Shown here in pieces: positions 1 through 9,609 of a DNA stretch of 64,000 nt. This stretch comes from Clostridiales bacterium (lineage in GTDB: Bacteria > Bacillota > Clostridia > Oscillospirales > Oscillospiraceae), in NCBI GenBank assembly GCA_022775085.1, contig JALFJQ010000022.1, positions 45,859 to 109,858 of the forward strand, read 5' to 3'. Both the position numbers and the translations under genes were made by a program. Within the stretch, counting starts at the first letter, position 1, and every line of letters starts with the position of its first letter. A model generated the notes under the pieces. The model was not told the DNA's origin. It did no database searches and was given only the letters and a program-made list of their open reading frames with translations.

Positions 1-788
1 AGGCTGGAAATGCCGATGTTGACGATTTCCAGGCCCCGCTTTTCCCGCCAGTTTTTGCTGAGCACGTCGTTGAGGCTGTCCGCCAGCTCCATGGTGTGCA
101 TTTGCAGGGCACTGTAACGGATGCCCATTTCGGAGATCCGGCCGAAGGCCATGCCCAGAGCTCCCAGCAGCTCGGAACGCAGCTGATCGTCCAGCCGGTC
201 ACGGGTGTAGGCATCGGAAATGTTGCCGCAGACGTTCTTGTAAAACAGCATGGGGTCACAGATGCGGTAGGAGAACAGGCCGAAGCAGCGGATGCCCACG
301 TCCATGTCCAGGCCGATGTTGTTGTCCACCACGCGGAAGGGCACTGGGCTGGGGGTGCCGTACTTGTTGCCCGTCAGCTCCTTGGTGTTAAAATAGTAGA
401 TCCGCTGATCCTTGGGCGGCTCTCCGCCGAAGGTGAAGCGCCGTCCAAACTCGGTGAAGGACTTGGCAACGCCCTCCCCCAGGTCGCCGCAGAAAATGGT
501 GGGCTCTGTGGAGGCATCATAGGTGTATTCGCCGGGCTCGGCGGCAAATTCCACAATCCTGCCCTGATCCACAATCATCATGCACTGACCGTCGGCTACC
601 AAAATCACAGAACCGGTAGTAATGACATTATCGCTGCCGCGATTGGTGCCGCGGCGGCCTCCGGACTTGCGCCCCTTCAGCGCCAGCACCCCCTCGGGAA
701 TTGCCTCACAGGTAAAAAACTCTTTCCACTGATCCGCCAGCACCCCGCCGGCGGCATTCAGACCCGCACGAATCAGTCCCATAATCAT
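1..788 (-). CDS. SPFH-domain / virion-core-like protein, 3' end runs off the window
   Basis: Reverse strand reads M(IM)GLIRAGLNAAGGVLADQWKEFFTCEAIPEGVLALKGRKSGGRRGTNRGSDNVITTGSVILVADGQCMMIVDQGRIVEF...; SPFH-like pattern; open to the window edge, so absent from the ORF track. Confidence 0.75.
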   Translation of the reverse strand, partial: MIMGLIRAGLNAAGGVLADQWKEFFTCEAIPEGVLALKGRKSGGRRGTNRGSDNVITTGSVILVADGQCMMIVDQGRIVEFAAEPGEYTYDASTEPTIFCGDLGEGVAKSFTEFGRRFTFGGEPPKDQRIYYFNTKELTGNKYGTPSPVPFRVVDNNIGLDMDVGIRCFGLFSYRICDPMLFYKNVCGNISDAYTRDRLDDQLRSELLGALGMAFGRISEMGIRYSALQMHTMELADSLNDVLSKNWREKRGLEIVNIGISS

Positions 789-869
789 TCTCCTTACTGT
801 ATTTTGATGGGTTTCCTTCTGATTCCAGTATAGCAAAGTCAGAATATGATTGCAAGCAGAAAAGATAAA

Positions 870-900
870 TTGCAGGGGCGCCCAATGGGCGCCCCTGCAA
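870..900. terminator. 31-bp near-perfect palindrome, likely bidirectional terminator
   Basis: ttgcaggggcgcccaatgggcgcccctgcaa between two minus-strand genes. Confidence 0.5.
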
Positions 901-903
901 TAT

Positions 904-1443
904 TCAATCGAAAACATACATCCCGAAAAAGGCCAGCAGGCCGGGGCCGCAGTCGTAGTCGATGCCGCAGTGCTCCGCCAGCTTCTGCACGAAGATGCAG
1001 TAAGCGGACATGCAGGAGTACCGCTCCAGCGGGTGGGGACAGGGTTCGCCGTTTTTCAGGTGGCAGGGACTGCACAGGGCACAGCCGCTGGCTCCCACCA
1101 GAAAGCCGGGCACGCCGCCCTCCCGGAACTTCTTCGCCAGCCGCAGCTGGGCCGCGTTGTGGGCCTTTTTAGCGGGCTTAACGGCGGTGTTGTCAGTCAT
1201 ATCGGGAATTTCCCAGATGGTTTGCAGCACCAGCGCCTTCTTATGGGCACGAATCTTGCGCTCCATGTCCTCCGGGCTGCCGCAGTCCGGGGGACAGGTG
1301 TAGTTGATGCCATACTGCCCGCAGAGGTTTTCCTCGCAGCAGGGGCGGAAAATAGGATCGAACACGATGTCTTTCGTGTCCACCACCACCGCCCCGGCGA
1401 AATTCTCCGCCAGCGCCAGTTCAATCATTTCCTGTTCCGTCAT
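904..1443 (-). CDS. DUF2284-type cysteine-rich metal-binding protein
   Basis: MTEQEMIELALAENFAGAVVVDTKDIVFDPIFRPCCEENLCGQYGINYTCPPDCGSPEDME...; many conserved Cys; start trimmed from ORF-track 1587 to the MTEQ ATG. Confidence 0.75.
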   Translation of the reverse strand: MTEQEMIELALAENFAGAVVVDTKDIVFDPIFRPCCEENLCGQYGINYTCPPDCGSPEDMERKIRAHKKALVLQTIWEIPDMTDNTAVKPAKKAHNAAQLRLAKKFREGGVPGFLVGASGCALCSPCHLKNGEPCPHPLERYSCMSAYCIFVQKLAEHCGIDYDCGPGLLAFFGMYVFD

Positions 1444-1465
1444 AGTATTCCTCCTTAACAGTTGC

Positions 1466-2014
1466 TTACGTGGGCAGTCCCAGTGCGCCGTACAGCACCA
1501 GTCCCGCCGCCGCGCTGAACAGCAGCACCGTTGGAACGCCCGCCTTGCATTTGAGCAGCAGAAGCAGGTCAATCGCGCCGATGGCAAGCCCAGGCAAATT
1601 CAGCCCGGCGGCGGAGACATAATTGCTCAGGCTCAGGGAAATCACCACACCCACCACCATGCCAAGACAGATAGGCCGCACGCCCACCAGGATCCACTGC
1701 ATCACCCGGCTGTTCCGAAATTTATGGAAGAAAACGGCGGCGGCTGCGCACAGGGTAATGGACGGCATGAGTACGCCCAGATTCGCGGCGATGGCGCCGG
1801 GAATTCCCGCCGCCTGCATTCCCGCGAAGGAGGCGCAGTTTAAGCCCAGGGGGCCGGGGGTCATCTCGGCGATGGCCACAATGTCCGTCACCTGCTCCGC
1901 GGTCATCCAGCCGTTGCTCAGTACCTCATTGGAGATCTGAGGAATCATGGAAAGGCCGCCGAAGCTGCCGAAGCCGATGAGCATAAAGCTCCAGAACAGT
2001 TTAAGAAGGATCAT
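1466..2014 (-). CDS. Chromate transporter, half-size subunit
   Basis: MILLKLFWSFMLIGFGSFGGLSMIPQISNEV...EMTPGPLGLNCASFAG; ChrA-type motif and TM helices. Confidence 0.85.
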   Translation of the reverse strand: MILLKLFWSFMLIGFGSFGGLSMIPQISNEVLSNGWMTAEQVTDIVAIAEMTPGPLGLNCASFAGMQAAGIPGAIAANLGVLMPSITLCAAAAVFFHKFRNSRVMQWILVGVRPICLGMVVGVVISLSLSNYVSAAGLNLPGLAIGAIDLLLLLKCKAGVPTVLLFSAAAGLVLYGALGLPT

Positions 2015-2567
2015 GGAGATTCCTCCTTTCGTACCAGCTTCCAATGACCAGCCCCAGCACCACGCCAAGAATCACCATGAAAATGGGATTGATGCCCGTA
2101 AACAGGTAAGCCGCCACGGAAATGAGCATCAGCAGAACGCAGGGGGGATAGGGCATACTGCCGTTGACCAGATTGACGGCAGCGCCAAAAATGATGGGAA
2201 CCACCGCCGCCTGCATTCCCTCCATAGCGGCATTGACCCATGGGTTCGCGCGGAAAGCGGCGTAAAAAAAGCTGATGACCAGAATCACCGCAAACGGCGG
2301 CAGAATCATGCCGAATACGGCGGCGAATCCCCCGGCCAGGCCGCCCACCCGGTAGCCGTAGAGCATGGCCACATTGCCGATCATGGTACCGGGCAGGCTC
2401 TTGGCAACGCTGGCAAGGTCAAGAAGCTCCTGGGGCGTTATCTCCTTTTGTTTTTCCACATACTGCTGCTGCATCTGGGCGATGATGCTCCAGCCGCCGC
2501 CGAAGGTAAAGCAGCCAAACTTCGCGAATTCCAGAAACAGCTGTAAGGGATTTCTCTTGTTATCCGT
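2001..2567 (-). CDS. Chromate transporter, second half-size subunit; start codon uncertain
   Basis: Frame reads DNKRNPLQLFLEFAKFGCFTFGGGWSIIAQMQQQYVEKQKEITPQELLDLASVAKSLPGTMIGNVAML...; no ATG/GTG/TTG upstream of the conserved FTFGGG motif before an in-frame stop. Confidence 0.7.
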   Translation of the reverse strand, partial: TDNKRNPLQLFLEFAKFGCFTFGGGWSIIAQMQQQYVEKQKEITPQELLDLASVAKSLPGTMIGNVAMLYGYRVGGLAGGFAAVFGMILPPFAVILVISFFYAAFRANPWVNAAMEGMQAAVVPIIFGAAVNLVNGSMPYPPCVLLMLISVAAYLFTGINPIFMVILGVVLGLVIGSWYERRNLHDPS

Positions 2568-2596
2568 AAAATCACCTTCAAAAATTGTACAGGTAT

Positions 2597-2631
2597 CCGT
2601 AGGGCGGAGTCATGACTCAGCCCTACGGATA
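2597..2631. repeat. Palindromic repeat of the GTAGGGC type
   Basis: tccgtagggcggagtcatgactcagccctacgga. Confidence 0.6.
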
Positions 2632-2770
2632 GAATACCATGTTGTTCATGGTTTTTCAAGTTTTTCACGCGGATACGATTTCCCCCAAAAACGGTTAACC
2701 CCATTTCATCAAGAAATTGTATGACATTGGCCAATTTGGCTGGGGCTCATCGGTTTTGTTGGAAAGGAAA

Positions 2771-2797
2771 CCGCTGCCAGTGAAAACTGGCAGCGGC
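2771..2797. terminator. Hairpin terminator downstream of the LRR gene
   Basis: ccgctgccagtgaaaactggcagcgg. Confidence 0.6.
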
Positions 2798-2821
2798 TTT
2801 GAAGATGCTTGGATGGTTCGG

Positions 2822-5287
2822 TTATTCTGCAGTTGGCTCAACGGTGGTCTCAGAAGCAGGCTGCTCAGCGGGGGTCTCGGGAGCGGGGATCACTTCGGTG
2901 GTGACAGTGCCGCTCATATCATGGAAGTGCTCAACGATATCGTCTGTGTTGCCCTGAACGGGGGTGTTCGTCTCGTGGGCTTCTTCCACCTTATTCATGA
3001 TGGAGTCGATGTCAGAATCTTCCTTCTGGATCTCCTTGACAGCATCATTAAAGATCTCCTCGGTGGTATCTTTCTTGGCGGTATTCTGAACCTCGTCGGC
3101 AAGCTTTACCATGTTTTCCTTGGCTTTCTGCTGCCGGATAACCTCACCGTTACCGTCGGTTACGGTCGTATTGCCAAGGACGATGGCAGCGGCATCGCTT
3201 TCTGTTGTGGCAGGCTGCTCCACCACTTTCCAGTTGTCGGCGCCGGAATCCGTGGAGGGATCAAAAACATAGTCGGTATAATCCACATGGTAATTGTCCA
3301 GATTGCCGGAGGTATAATCACCCTTGAAGACATCGATTCTGGCATTGGTGCCATCTTTCGGCGTGACCCAGACAGTGGTCTTTGTCCACGAATCATCACT
3401 GCTGCTGTACTTATATTCGCTTACCACATAATTGGAACCGGAATATGTGCTATCGCCAACCTGGTTATTACAGGTGGCCCATTCCCAATCCCAGCCTACA
3501 TACTTGCCGGTATCGCCGATGTAGGTGTGATCGGTCAGTGTGACGGAACTGTTCCTGTTCGTGTAATTCATGGTCGTGCCAACCGAGTCGGTCCTGGTGC
3601 CGGTTTCCGTGTATTTATCCTGGGCAATGACCGTTTTTTCGGAAACGTCGTAAGTGTGCTCAGAAGGTTCGTTGGGGAACATGGTATTAGTACGCTGCTC
3701 CGCTTCCTGGGCGTTGTCGGCCTTTACAACCTGTTCACGGTAATTGATCGTGTTTTCCGATTTACCGGTAAAAACGTAGTAAAAACCATCATCGGACTTA
3801 CGTTCACCCTTCCATCTGTCCTGGGCATAGTAATGGCTGCCTTCGACGGTATAGGTGCCATTGCCGTTGGGAGTGATTGCCGTGTGATGCACCTCGTCAG
3901 GCTGGGAAGACCTCCCGGAATAGTACACATTCGAGGACTCCCGAGAATCGGGGGTTTCGACAGAGACATGTGTAGAACGGGAGTTGCTTTTCTGCTCAGA
4001 CCACAGGTTCGCGCTGTGGGTGACAGTTCCTTTCGCATCGTAGATGGTGACCTCCTTACTAGATTCAGTTGCGGAAGCACCCTGATCAGCAGCGCTGTGG
4101 ATGAGGATATTCACGCAGGAGCCGCCTACCTTGACCTTGTGCGCGTAGGAATCCCGGATGGTTTTGTCGTAAGCGAGGTTGCCGTCGGCGTAATATCTTT
4201 GGGATGTATAGTTGTCCAGCGTGTAGGTCGCGTACTTGTCGGAACTGAGCTTAACCGTGGAGAACTGCGGATTGGCTTTGAAGTACTCATAGGCAACCAG
4301 TTCGTTCTTGGAGGAGAACTCAACACTGCCCAGACCGCCTGCTGTGATATCATCCACGCCGAGCGAAAGCGAATACTGCACATCATACGCAAAGTGCTCG
4401 CCGTCGTTGGATGAGACGATCCAGGCACCCCCCAGGCCCAGACCATCCGCTTCCTTCGGCGTCAGGTCCGTGCCGTCGTATTTGGTGAGGGACACCAGCT
4501 GAAACCGGTTCTGGAGCACGCCATAGATCGCTTCATCCAGCTCCTGATTGCCGTTGGAATGTTGGATCAAGTACGCGTTCGGATCCATATCCGGCATGGA
4601 GTCCGCCAGGACCAGGGTGTATTCCCGCTTGCCGTTGATGGTTTTGCCGAATTCATAGGTGACCAGCTGACCTTTGATGGTCACGGTGGCAGTGCTGTCG
4701 TTGGTTTCCGGGGCTGTGACAGCGGGCTTCTGGGTGACTTCGACCAGAGTGAAGCTGGCCACCTCCGTCTTGTTATCCTTCAGATACGCGGCGGTATAGG
4801 AGTTCAGGTCGCAGCGGACATTGATGTTGGGGCTGTCTGCGAAGACGCTGCTCCCCAGCTCCGTCACAGAGGAGGGGACATACAGGTCTCCCAGCGAGGC
4901 GCAGTTGGCAAAAGCTCTGTCACCGATGGTGGTGAGGGATTGAGGCAGCTTCACGGTTTCCAGCTTGGAACAGCCGGAGAACACGTCATTGCCGATGGTC
5001 GTGATGCCGTAGGGAATCACGATCATGGTCAGGTCGTCCCGGTTTTGGAACAGACCGTTGCCCAGCTTCCTGACGGGTTTGCCGTCGATCTTCGCCGGAA
5101 CAGCAATATTCTTCCGGGCAGACTGGAAGGCAACGATGGTGATAGAGCCGTCAGCCTCTATCTCGTAGGTCCAGACACCATACTCGTCGGTATAGGTCTC
5201 TGGTGCGGCCATTGCCTGCAGGGGGAGCATGGAGATGACCATGCAGACCGCCAGCAGGGCGAACAGCCATCGGATTCGTTTTTTCAT
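2822..5287 (-). CDS. Secreted BspA-type leucine-rich-repeat protein
   Basis: Signal peptide MKKRIRWLFALLAVCMVISMLPLQAMAAPE; LRR_5-like repeats (IPYGITTIGNDVFSGCSKLETVKLPQSLTTIGDRAFANCASLGDLYVPSSVTELGSSVF). Confidence 0.85.
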   Translation of the reverse strand: MKKRIRWLFALLAVCMVISMLPLQAMAAPETYTDEYGVWTYEIEADGSITIVAFQSARKNIAVPAKIDGKPVRKLGNGLFQNRDDLTMIVIPYGITTIGNDVFSGCSKLETVKLPQSLTTIGDRAFANCASLGDLYVPSSVTELGSSVFADSPNINVRCDLNSYTAAYLKDNKTEVASFTLVEVTQKPAVTAPETNDSTATVTIKGQLVTYEFGKTINGKREYTLVLADSMPDMDPNAYLIQHSNGNQELDEAIYGVLQNRFQLVSLTKYDGTDLTPKEADGLGLGGAWIVSSNDGEHFAYDVQYSLSLGVDDITAGGLGSVEFSSKNELVAYEYFKANPQFSTVKLSSDKYATYTLDNYTSQRYYADGNLAYDKTIRDSYAHKVKVGGSCVNILIHSAADQGASATESSKEVTIYDAKGTVTHSANLWSEQKSNSRSTHVSVETPDSRESSNVYYSGRSSQPDEVHHTAITPNGNGTYTVEGSHYYAQDRWKGERKSDDGFYYVFTGKSENTINYREQVVKADNAQEAEQRTNTMFPNEPSEHTYDVSEKTVIAQDKYTETGTRTDSVGTTMNYTNRNSSVTLTDHTYIGDTGKYVGWDWEWATCNNQVGDSTYSGSNYVVSEYKYSSSDDSWTKTTVWVTPKDGTNARIDVFKGDYTSGNLDNYHVDYTDYVFDPSTDSGADNWKVVEQPATTESDAAAIVLGNTTVTDGNGEVIRQQKAKENMVKLADEVQNTAKKDTTEEIFNDAVKEIQKEDSDIDSIMNKVEEAHETNTPVQGNTDDIVEHFHDMSGTVTTEVIPAPETPAEQPASETTVEPTAE

Positions 5288-5427
5288 AGATGACCTCCTG
5301 TTTCATAATATTAGCACAAGAATACACCAAATTTATTATAACGAGGGAGAGGCAGAAAAGCAACAGGATAGTCGAAATAAAAGTACTATGTACGTAACGC
5401 ATTTGCGCCCGCCCTGCGGGCTTAGAA

Positions 5428-5456
5428 AACCCCCGGTGCCCATGGGCGGCACCGGG
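5428..5456. terminator. Hairpin terminator
   Basis: cccccggtgcccatgggcggcaccgggg downstream of the citM-like gene. Confidence 0.5.
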
Positions 5457-5482
5457 GTAAAAGTAAGGAGGAAGGTGGCAGA

Positions 5483-6889
5483 TTACAGGGGGATGATTCC
5501 CAGGACGATGGCGAAGATCATGCATGCAATGGAGAATACCCACACCCACAGGAAGTTGGCCTTGATGTGATCCTTGATGTCCACATCCGCCAGGCCGGTG
5601 CCCAGCAGGGTGGCGGGAACCATGGGGCTGATGAAGGTAGCGCAGTTGCGGCAGACCACCATGGCAACCGCGATGGGCAGTGCGGCTACGCCGAAGCCCT
5701 CGCCGATGGCGATGATGACGGGCAGCATACCGTAGAAGTAGGAGTCGGTATCGAAGGCCAGCGCCAGAGGCACGGACAGGATGCCGATGACCAGAGGCAG
5801 CTGCTGACCGATGGCGGCGGGCAGAATGGCGGTGACCAGACCGGCCAGGCAGCGAACCACGCTGGGCACGTCGGTGGCGGCGGTGCTCTTGGCAGAGGCG
5901 GCCACCAGGCCGATGATGTTGCCGGCGTCATCCAGCTTGTAGTTGAAGCTGGTGGTCAGCACGCCCATGAGGACGGCAGCGCCCATCAGGGTGGAGCACA
6001 TCATGAGGGCAGGACCGGCGTGCAGGTTGATGATCTTCTTGTGCATCTTGGCGGAAGCGCCGTAGTTAACGAACAGAGCGATGGAAACGCCCAGCATGAA
6101 GGGCACGTAGCTGGGGAACACGTCCCAGATCAGCATTGCGATGACGGCAACAGTCAGGATGATATTGAACACGAACAGCTTAGGACGGGCCAGCTCGTTT
6201 GCATCGGAGGAAGCGGCGCTGACTTCCAGGGTCTCGCCCTCGGCAAGACCGGCGCCGTTCTTCTTTTCGATGATGCCGGTGATGACGGCAACGCCGAAGG
6301 CCAGAATCAGGCCGAAGATCTGAATGGGGATCAGGGTGGACCACAGCTCACCGGCCTCGATGCCCAGCACAGTGGCGGCACGCATGGTGGGGCCGGCCCA
6401 GGGCATCAGGTTCAGAACGCCCATAGCCAGAACCGCGATGCGCAGCAGGGAAGTGGGCTTCATGTTCATCTTCTTGAACACGGGCAGCATAGCGGGGATC
6501 ACAATGCAGAAGGTGGAAGCGCCGCCGCCGTCCAGATGGCCGATGGTGGCAATCAGGCAGGTCATAACGCACACGCCGATGACGTTGTTGCCGATGAGCT
6601 TCATCAGCTTGCCGATGATGACGTCAAACATACCGGCGTCGGACATAATGCCGAAGTACAGAACGGAGAATACGAACAGTGCTGCGGTGGGGGCGGTGGA
6701 ATTGAAACCTGCCTTGATCATGGCCGCCAGATCGTCGAAGCCGAACCGACCGCCCAGAACCAGCACCAGACCCAGAATCGCGGGGAACACGATAAAGGCG
6801 ATGGCGGGCTGGGTCTTACTCTTGAACAGCGTGACGACGATCGCTACGATGGTCACAATACCGAGAATGCCAACTACGGTGTTGCTCAT
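5483..6889 (-). CDS. CitMHS-family citrate/metal symporter
   Basis: 468 aa, polytopic; MSNTVVGILGIVTIVAIVVTLFKSKTQPAIAFIVFPAILG...; IGHLDGGGASTFCIVIPAMLP; adjacent to citrate lyase genes. Confidence 0.85.
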   Translation of the reverse strand: MSNTVVGILGIVTIVAIVVTLFKSKTQPAIAFIVFPAILGLVLVLGGRFGFDDLAAMIKAGFNSTAPTAALFVFSVLYFGIMSDAGMFDVIIGKLMKLIGNNVIGVCVMTCLIATIGHLDGGGASTFCIVIPAMLPVFKKMNMKPTSLLRIAVLAMGVLNLMPWAGPTMRAATVLGIEAGELWSTLIPIQIFGLILAFGVAVITGIIEKKNGAGLAEGETLEVSAASSDANELARPKLFVFNIILTVAVIAMLIWDVFPSYVPFMLGVSIALFVNYGASAKMHKKIINLHAGPALMMCSTLMGAAVLMGVLTTSFNYKLDDAGNIIGLVAASAKSTAATDVPSVVRCLAGLVTAILPAAIGQQLPLVIGILSVPLALAFDTDSYFYGMLPVIIAIGEGFGVAALPIAVAMVVCRNCATFISPMVPATLLGTGLADVDIKDHIKANFLWVWVFSIACMIFAIVLGIIPL

Positions 6890-7060
6890 GTGGGATACCT
6901 CTTTCTTTATTTTGATGGATAGGGTTTTGGAAAAAGCGGCGGGGGTGACAAAAATGAATACTTGTATTTTGAAGTATAAAACCCGCCGCTTTTCCCGATT
7001 ATTTCCTCCGGGTTACCTTCCCGGTTAAGGATGAAATTGATTTCGCTGCGCCCTTGTACT

Positions 7061-7141
7061 GGGGAACGATACCGAGCAATACCCAATGGTGTAACGATTA
7101 CAGACCAGCTTGGATACGCATTGGCTGGCGGCACTGCCGCC
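7061..7141 (-). repeat. Family C intergenic repeat, copy 1 (GGCGGC hairpin at the citF stop)
   Basis: ggggaacgataccgagcaatacccaatggtgtaacgattacagaccagcttggatacgcattggctggcggcactgccgcc; matches other copies in the window. Confidence 0.85.
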
Positions 7142-8698
7142 TTACAATTCCAAAGGCTTAATCTTGCGAACCACGTCCAGAATGGTGCCGTCACGGGCTT
7201 CGAGGACTGCAACGACCTTGTCCTCCCACTCCAGATCATCGGGACGACCGACGAGGGAGTAAGCCTTTTCCTTCAGGCTCTCGATGGTGACGTGGGGAAT
7301 GCCGGCGTTATCCAGGCACTCGATGAGGTCGGGCCGCAGGGGGTTGACCGCGATACCGTAATCGGTGACCAGCACGTCCACGCAGTCGCCGGGGGTGGTG
7401 ACGGTGACCACCTTCTCGCAGACCGTCGCCATGCGGCCACGAGTCAGGGGGGTGACGATGATGCAGACCTTGGAACCGGCAGCGGTGTCGGGGTGACCGC
7501 CGGGAGCGCCGCGGAGAACGCCGTCGGAGCCGGTGAGCACGTTGACGTTAAAGCCGGTGTCGATTTCCAGCGCCGCCAGCACCACGAAGTCCAGCTTGTT
7601 GACGAAAGCGCCCTTGTTGGCGGGGTTGGCGTACTGGGAGGCGGACATTTCATAGTGGCCGGGGGTCTGGTTGATGGAGTTGACAGCGTCCAGGTCAAAG
7701 TCCTGCACGTCGATGACCTTGCCGACCTTGCCCTTTTTCAGCAGCTCCACCATGGGGCCGCAGATGCCGCCGATGGCCCAGCCCATCTTGATGCCCCGCT
7801 CGTCCATGTATTTTTCCAGGAACAGGTTGGCGGCAAGGGAGGGGCCGCCGACACCTGTCTGGAAGGAAAAGCCCTCTTTGAAATAGGGGGTAGAAGCAAT
7901 CACTTTTGCTACATTTTCCGCCATCATCAGATCCCGGGGATTCTGGCTGATCCGGGCAGCGGCGGAGGCGATCTTCTTGGGGTTGCCGATGGAGTCAACC
8001 ACGACCACAGCGTCCACGTCGATGGCTTCCACGGAAGCGGGGAAGTTGGGGAAATCCACCAGGCAGTCGGTGACCACAACAACGTGGTCGGCGTACTTGG
8101 CATCGGTCATGGCGTAGCCCAGAGAGCCGCAGTTGCTCTTTCCGCCGATGCCCCGGCAGTTGCCCACACAGTCGGAGGTGGGGGCGGCAACAAAGGCGAT
8201 GTCGATATGGACTTCACCGGCCTCAATGGCACGGGGCCGTCCGCCGTGGCTGCGGATAATGGCGGGAGTTTTCAGCTTGCCGGCGGAAACCACCTCGCCC
8301 ATCCGTCCACGGATGCCGGAGGTCTGGATGCCGATGACCTTGCCTTCCTCAATGTAGTCGGCAATGGGATCATGGGCCTCGCCCAGAGAGGTGGCGGCGA
8401 TGGTCAGGTCTTTCAGACCCAGCTCCTCAATAGCCGCCTTCATCACCATGTTGGCAACGAAGTCGCCGTTGCGCAGATGGTGGTGGAAGGAGAAGGTCAT
8501 GCCGTCCTTCGCGCCGCACTGCTTGAGGGCGTCCACAATGGTTTCCACGATTTTGCTCTCAGCGGGCTTTTCGTACCGGCGGGTTTTGGGGGAGGCCTTC
8601 TGCATGTACTTGCCGTCCATGTAGTATTTCCCCTGATAAACCTCTTTGCCGTTTACCAGCAGCTCCTCGGGAATATCTCTGCCTACTGCGTTAATCAT
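7142..8698 (-). CDS. citF: Citrate lyase alpha subunit
   Basis: 518 aa; MINAVGRDIPEELLVNGKEVYQGKYYMDGKYMQKASPKTRR...; operon with citE and citD. Confidence 0.93.
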   Translation of the reverse strand: MINAVGRDIPEELLVNGKEVYQGKYYMDGKYMQKASPKTRRYEKPAESKIVETIVDALKQCGAKDGMTFSFHHHLRNGDFVANMVMKAAIEELGLKDLTIAATSLGEAHDPIADYIEEGKVIGIQTSGIRGRMGEVVSAGKLKTPAIIRSHGGRPRAIEAGEVHIDIAFVAAPTSDCVGNCRGIGGKSNCGSLGYAMTDAKYADHVVVVTDCLVDFPNFPASVEAIDVDAVVVVDSIGNPKKIASAAARISQNPRDLMMAENVAKVIASTPYFKEGFSFQTGVGGPSLAANLFLEKYMDERGIKMGWAIGGICGPMVELLKKGKVGKVIDVQDFDLDAVNSINQTPGHYEMSASQYANPANKGAFVNKLDFVVLAALEIDTGFNVNVLTGSDGVLRGAPGGHPDTAAGSKVCIIVTPLTRGRMATVCEKVVTVTTPGDCVDVLVTDYGIAVNPLRPDLIECLDNAGIPHVTIESLKEKAYSLVGRPDDLEWEDKVVAVLEARDGTILDVVRKIKPLEL

Positions 8699-9609
8699 AC
8701 CAGATCCCCCTCATACATTCCGCAGGCCTTTGCCAGCCGCAGGGTTCTCTGCGCGCCGGGGATGAAGGCCACGTCGATCATTTTGCCGTTCACGGTGAAC
8801 ACGCCCACGCCGGCGGCGGACTGCTCCACGAAGGCCCGGACAACGGCCTCGGCCTGCCGGACTTCCTTCTCGGTGGGAGCGAACACCTCGTGCACCAGAC
8901 GAATCTGCTTGGGGTTAATCAGGCTCTTGCCGTCAAAGCCCATGGCCTTGTTCTGGAGCACCTCGGCCCGGAAGCCTTCCTCGTCGTCAAGGTCAGTAAA
9001 CACGGTGTCGAAGCACTGGATACCGGCGGCTCTCGCGGCAATCAGCATCTGACCCCGGGCCACCAGCATATCCACGCCGTCGCGCTGGAAGGAGGTCTGC
9101 ATACACTTGCGGAAGTCGCCGCCGGAGATAGCCACGCCGAACATCCGATCGGAGGCGGCGCAGATTTCGTAGGCGTTCAGAATGCCCTTGGGGCTTTCCA
9201 GCGCCGCCATCAGCAGGGTTCTGCCCACTTCCACGCCAAATTCCTTCTCAGCCGCTTCCACAGCGGCTTCCACGGTATGTACATCCTGTGCGCTTTCGCA
9301 CTTGGCAATGCGGATGCCGTCGGCGCCGCCGGCGACGCATACCCGGATATCCTCCTGCCAGTGAGGGGTGTCCAGACCGTTGATGCGGACGATGACCTCG
9401 GTGTTGCCGTAATCAATGGTGGTCAGGGCATGGTACAGGGAGAAGCGGGCGGCGTCCTTCTGGTTCTCGGCAACGGCGTCCTCCAAATCCAGCATGATGG
9501 AGTCGCAGCCGTAGATGTAGGCGTCCTTAATGAGGCCCGGCTTCTGGGCGTTCATGAACATCATGGTCCGGCGCAGGCGGAACCGTTCGGGCTTGGGTCT
9601 TCTGATCAT
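8695..9609 (-). CDS. citE: Citrate lyase beta subunit
   Basis: MIRRPKPERFRLRRTMMFMNAQKPGLIKDAYIYGCDSIMLDLEDAVAENQKDAAR...; start trimmed to MIRR. Confidence 0.93.
   Translation of the reverse strand: MIRRPKPERFRLRRTMMFMNAQKPGLIKDAYIYGCDSIMLDLEDAVAENQKDAARFSLYHALTTIDYGNTEVIVRINGLDTPHWQEDIRVCVAGGADGIRIAKCESAQDVHTVEAAVEAAEKEFGVEVGRTLLMAALESPKGILNAYEICAASDRMFGVAISGGDFRKCMQTSFQRDGVDMLVARGQMLIAARAAGIQCFDTVFTDLDDEEGFRAEVLQNKAMGFDGKSLINPKQIRLVHEVFAPTEKEVRQAEAVVRAFVEQSAAGVGVFTVNGKMIDVAFIPGAQRTLRLAKACGMYEGDLV

Noticed and set aside
2717-4414. 565-aa plus-strand ORF opposite the LRR gene
   Set aside because: Antisense; the opposite strand has a signal peptide and LRR repeats.
5567-6922. 451-aa G/Q/H/D-rich plus-strand ORF opposite the citM-like gene
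   Set aside because: Low-complexity antisense frame of a confident transporter gene.
7031-9052. 673-aa plus-strand ORF opposite citF/citE
   Set aside because: Antisense of confident citrate lyase genes; its start is inside a family C repeat.
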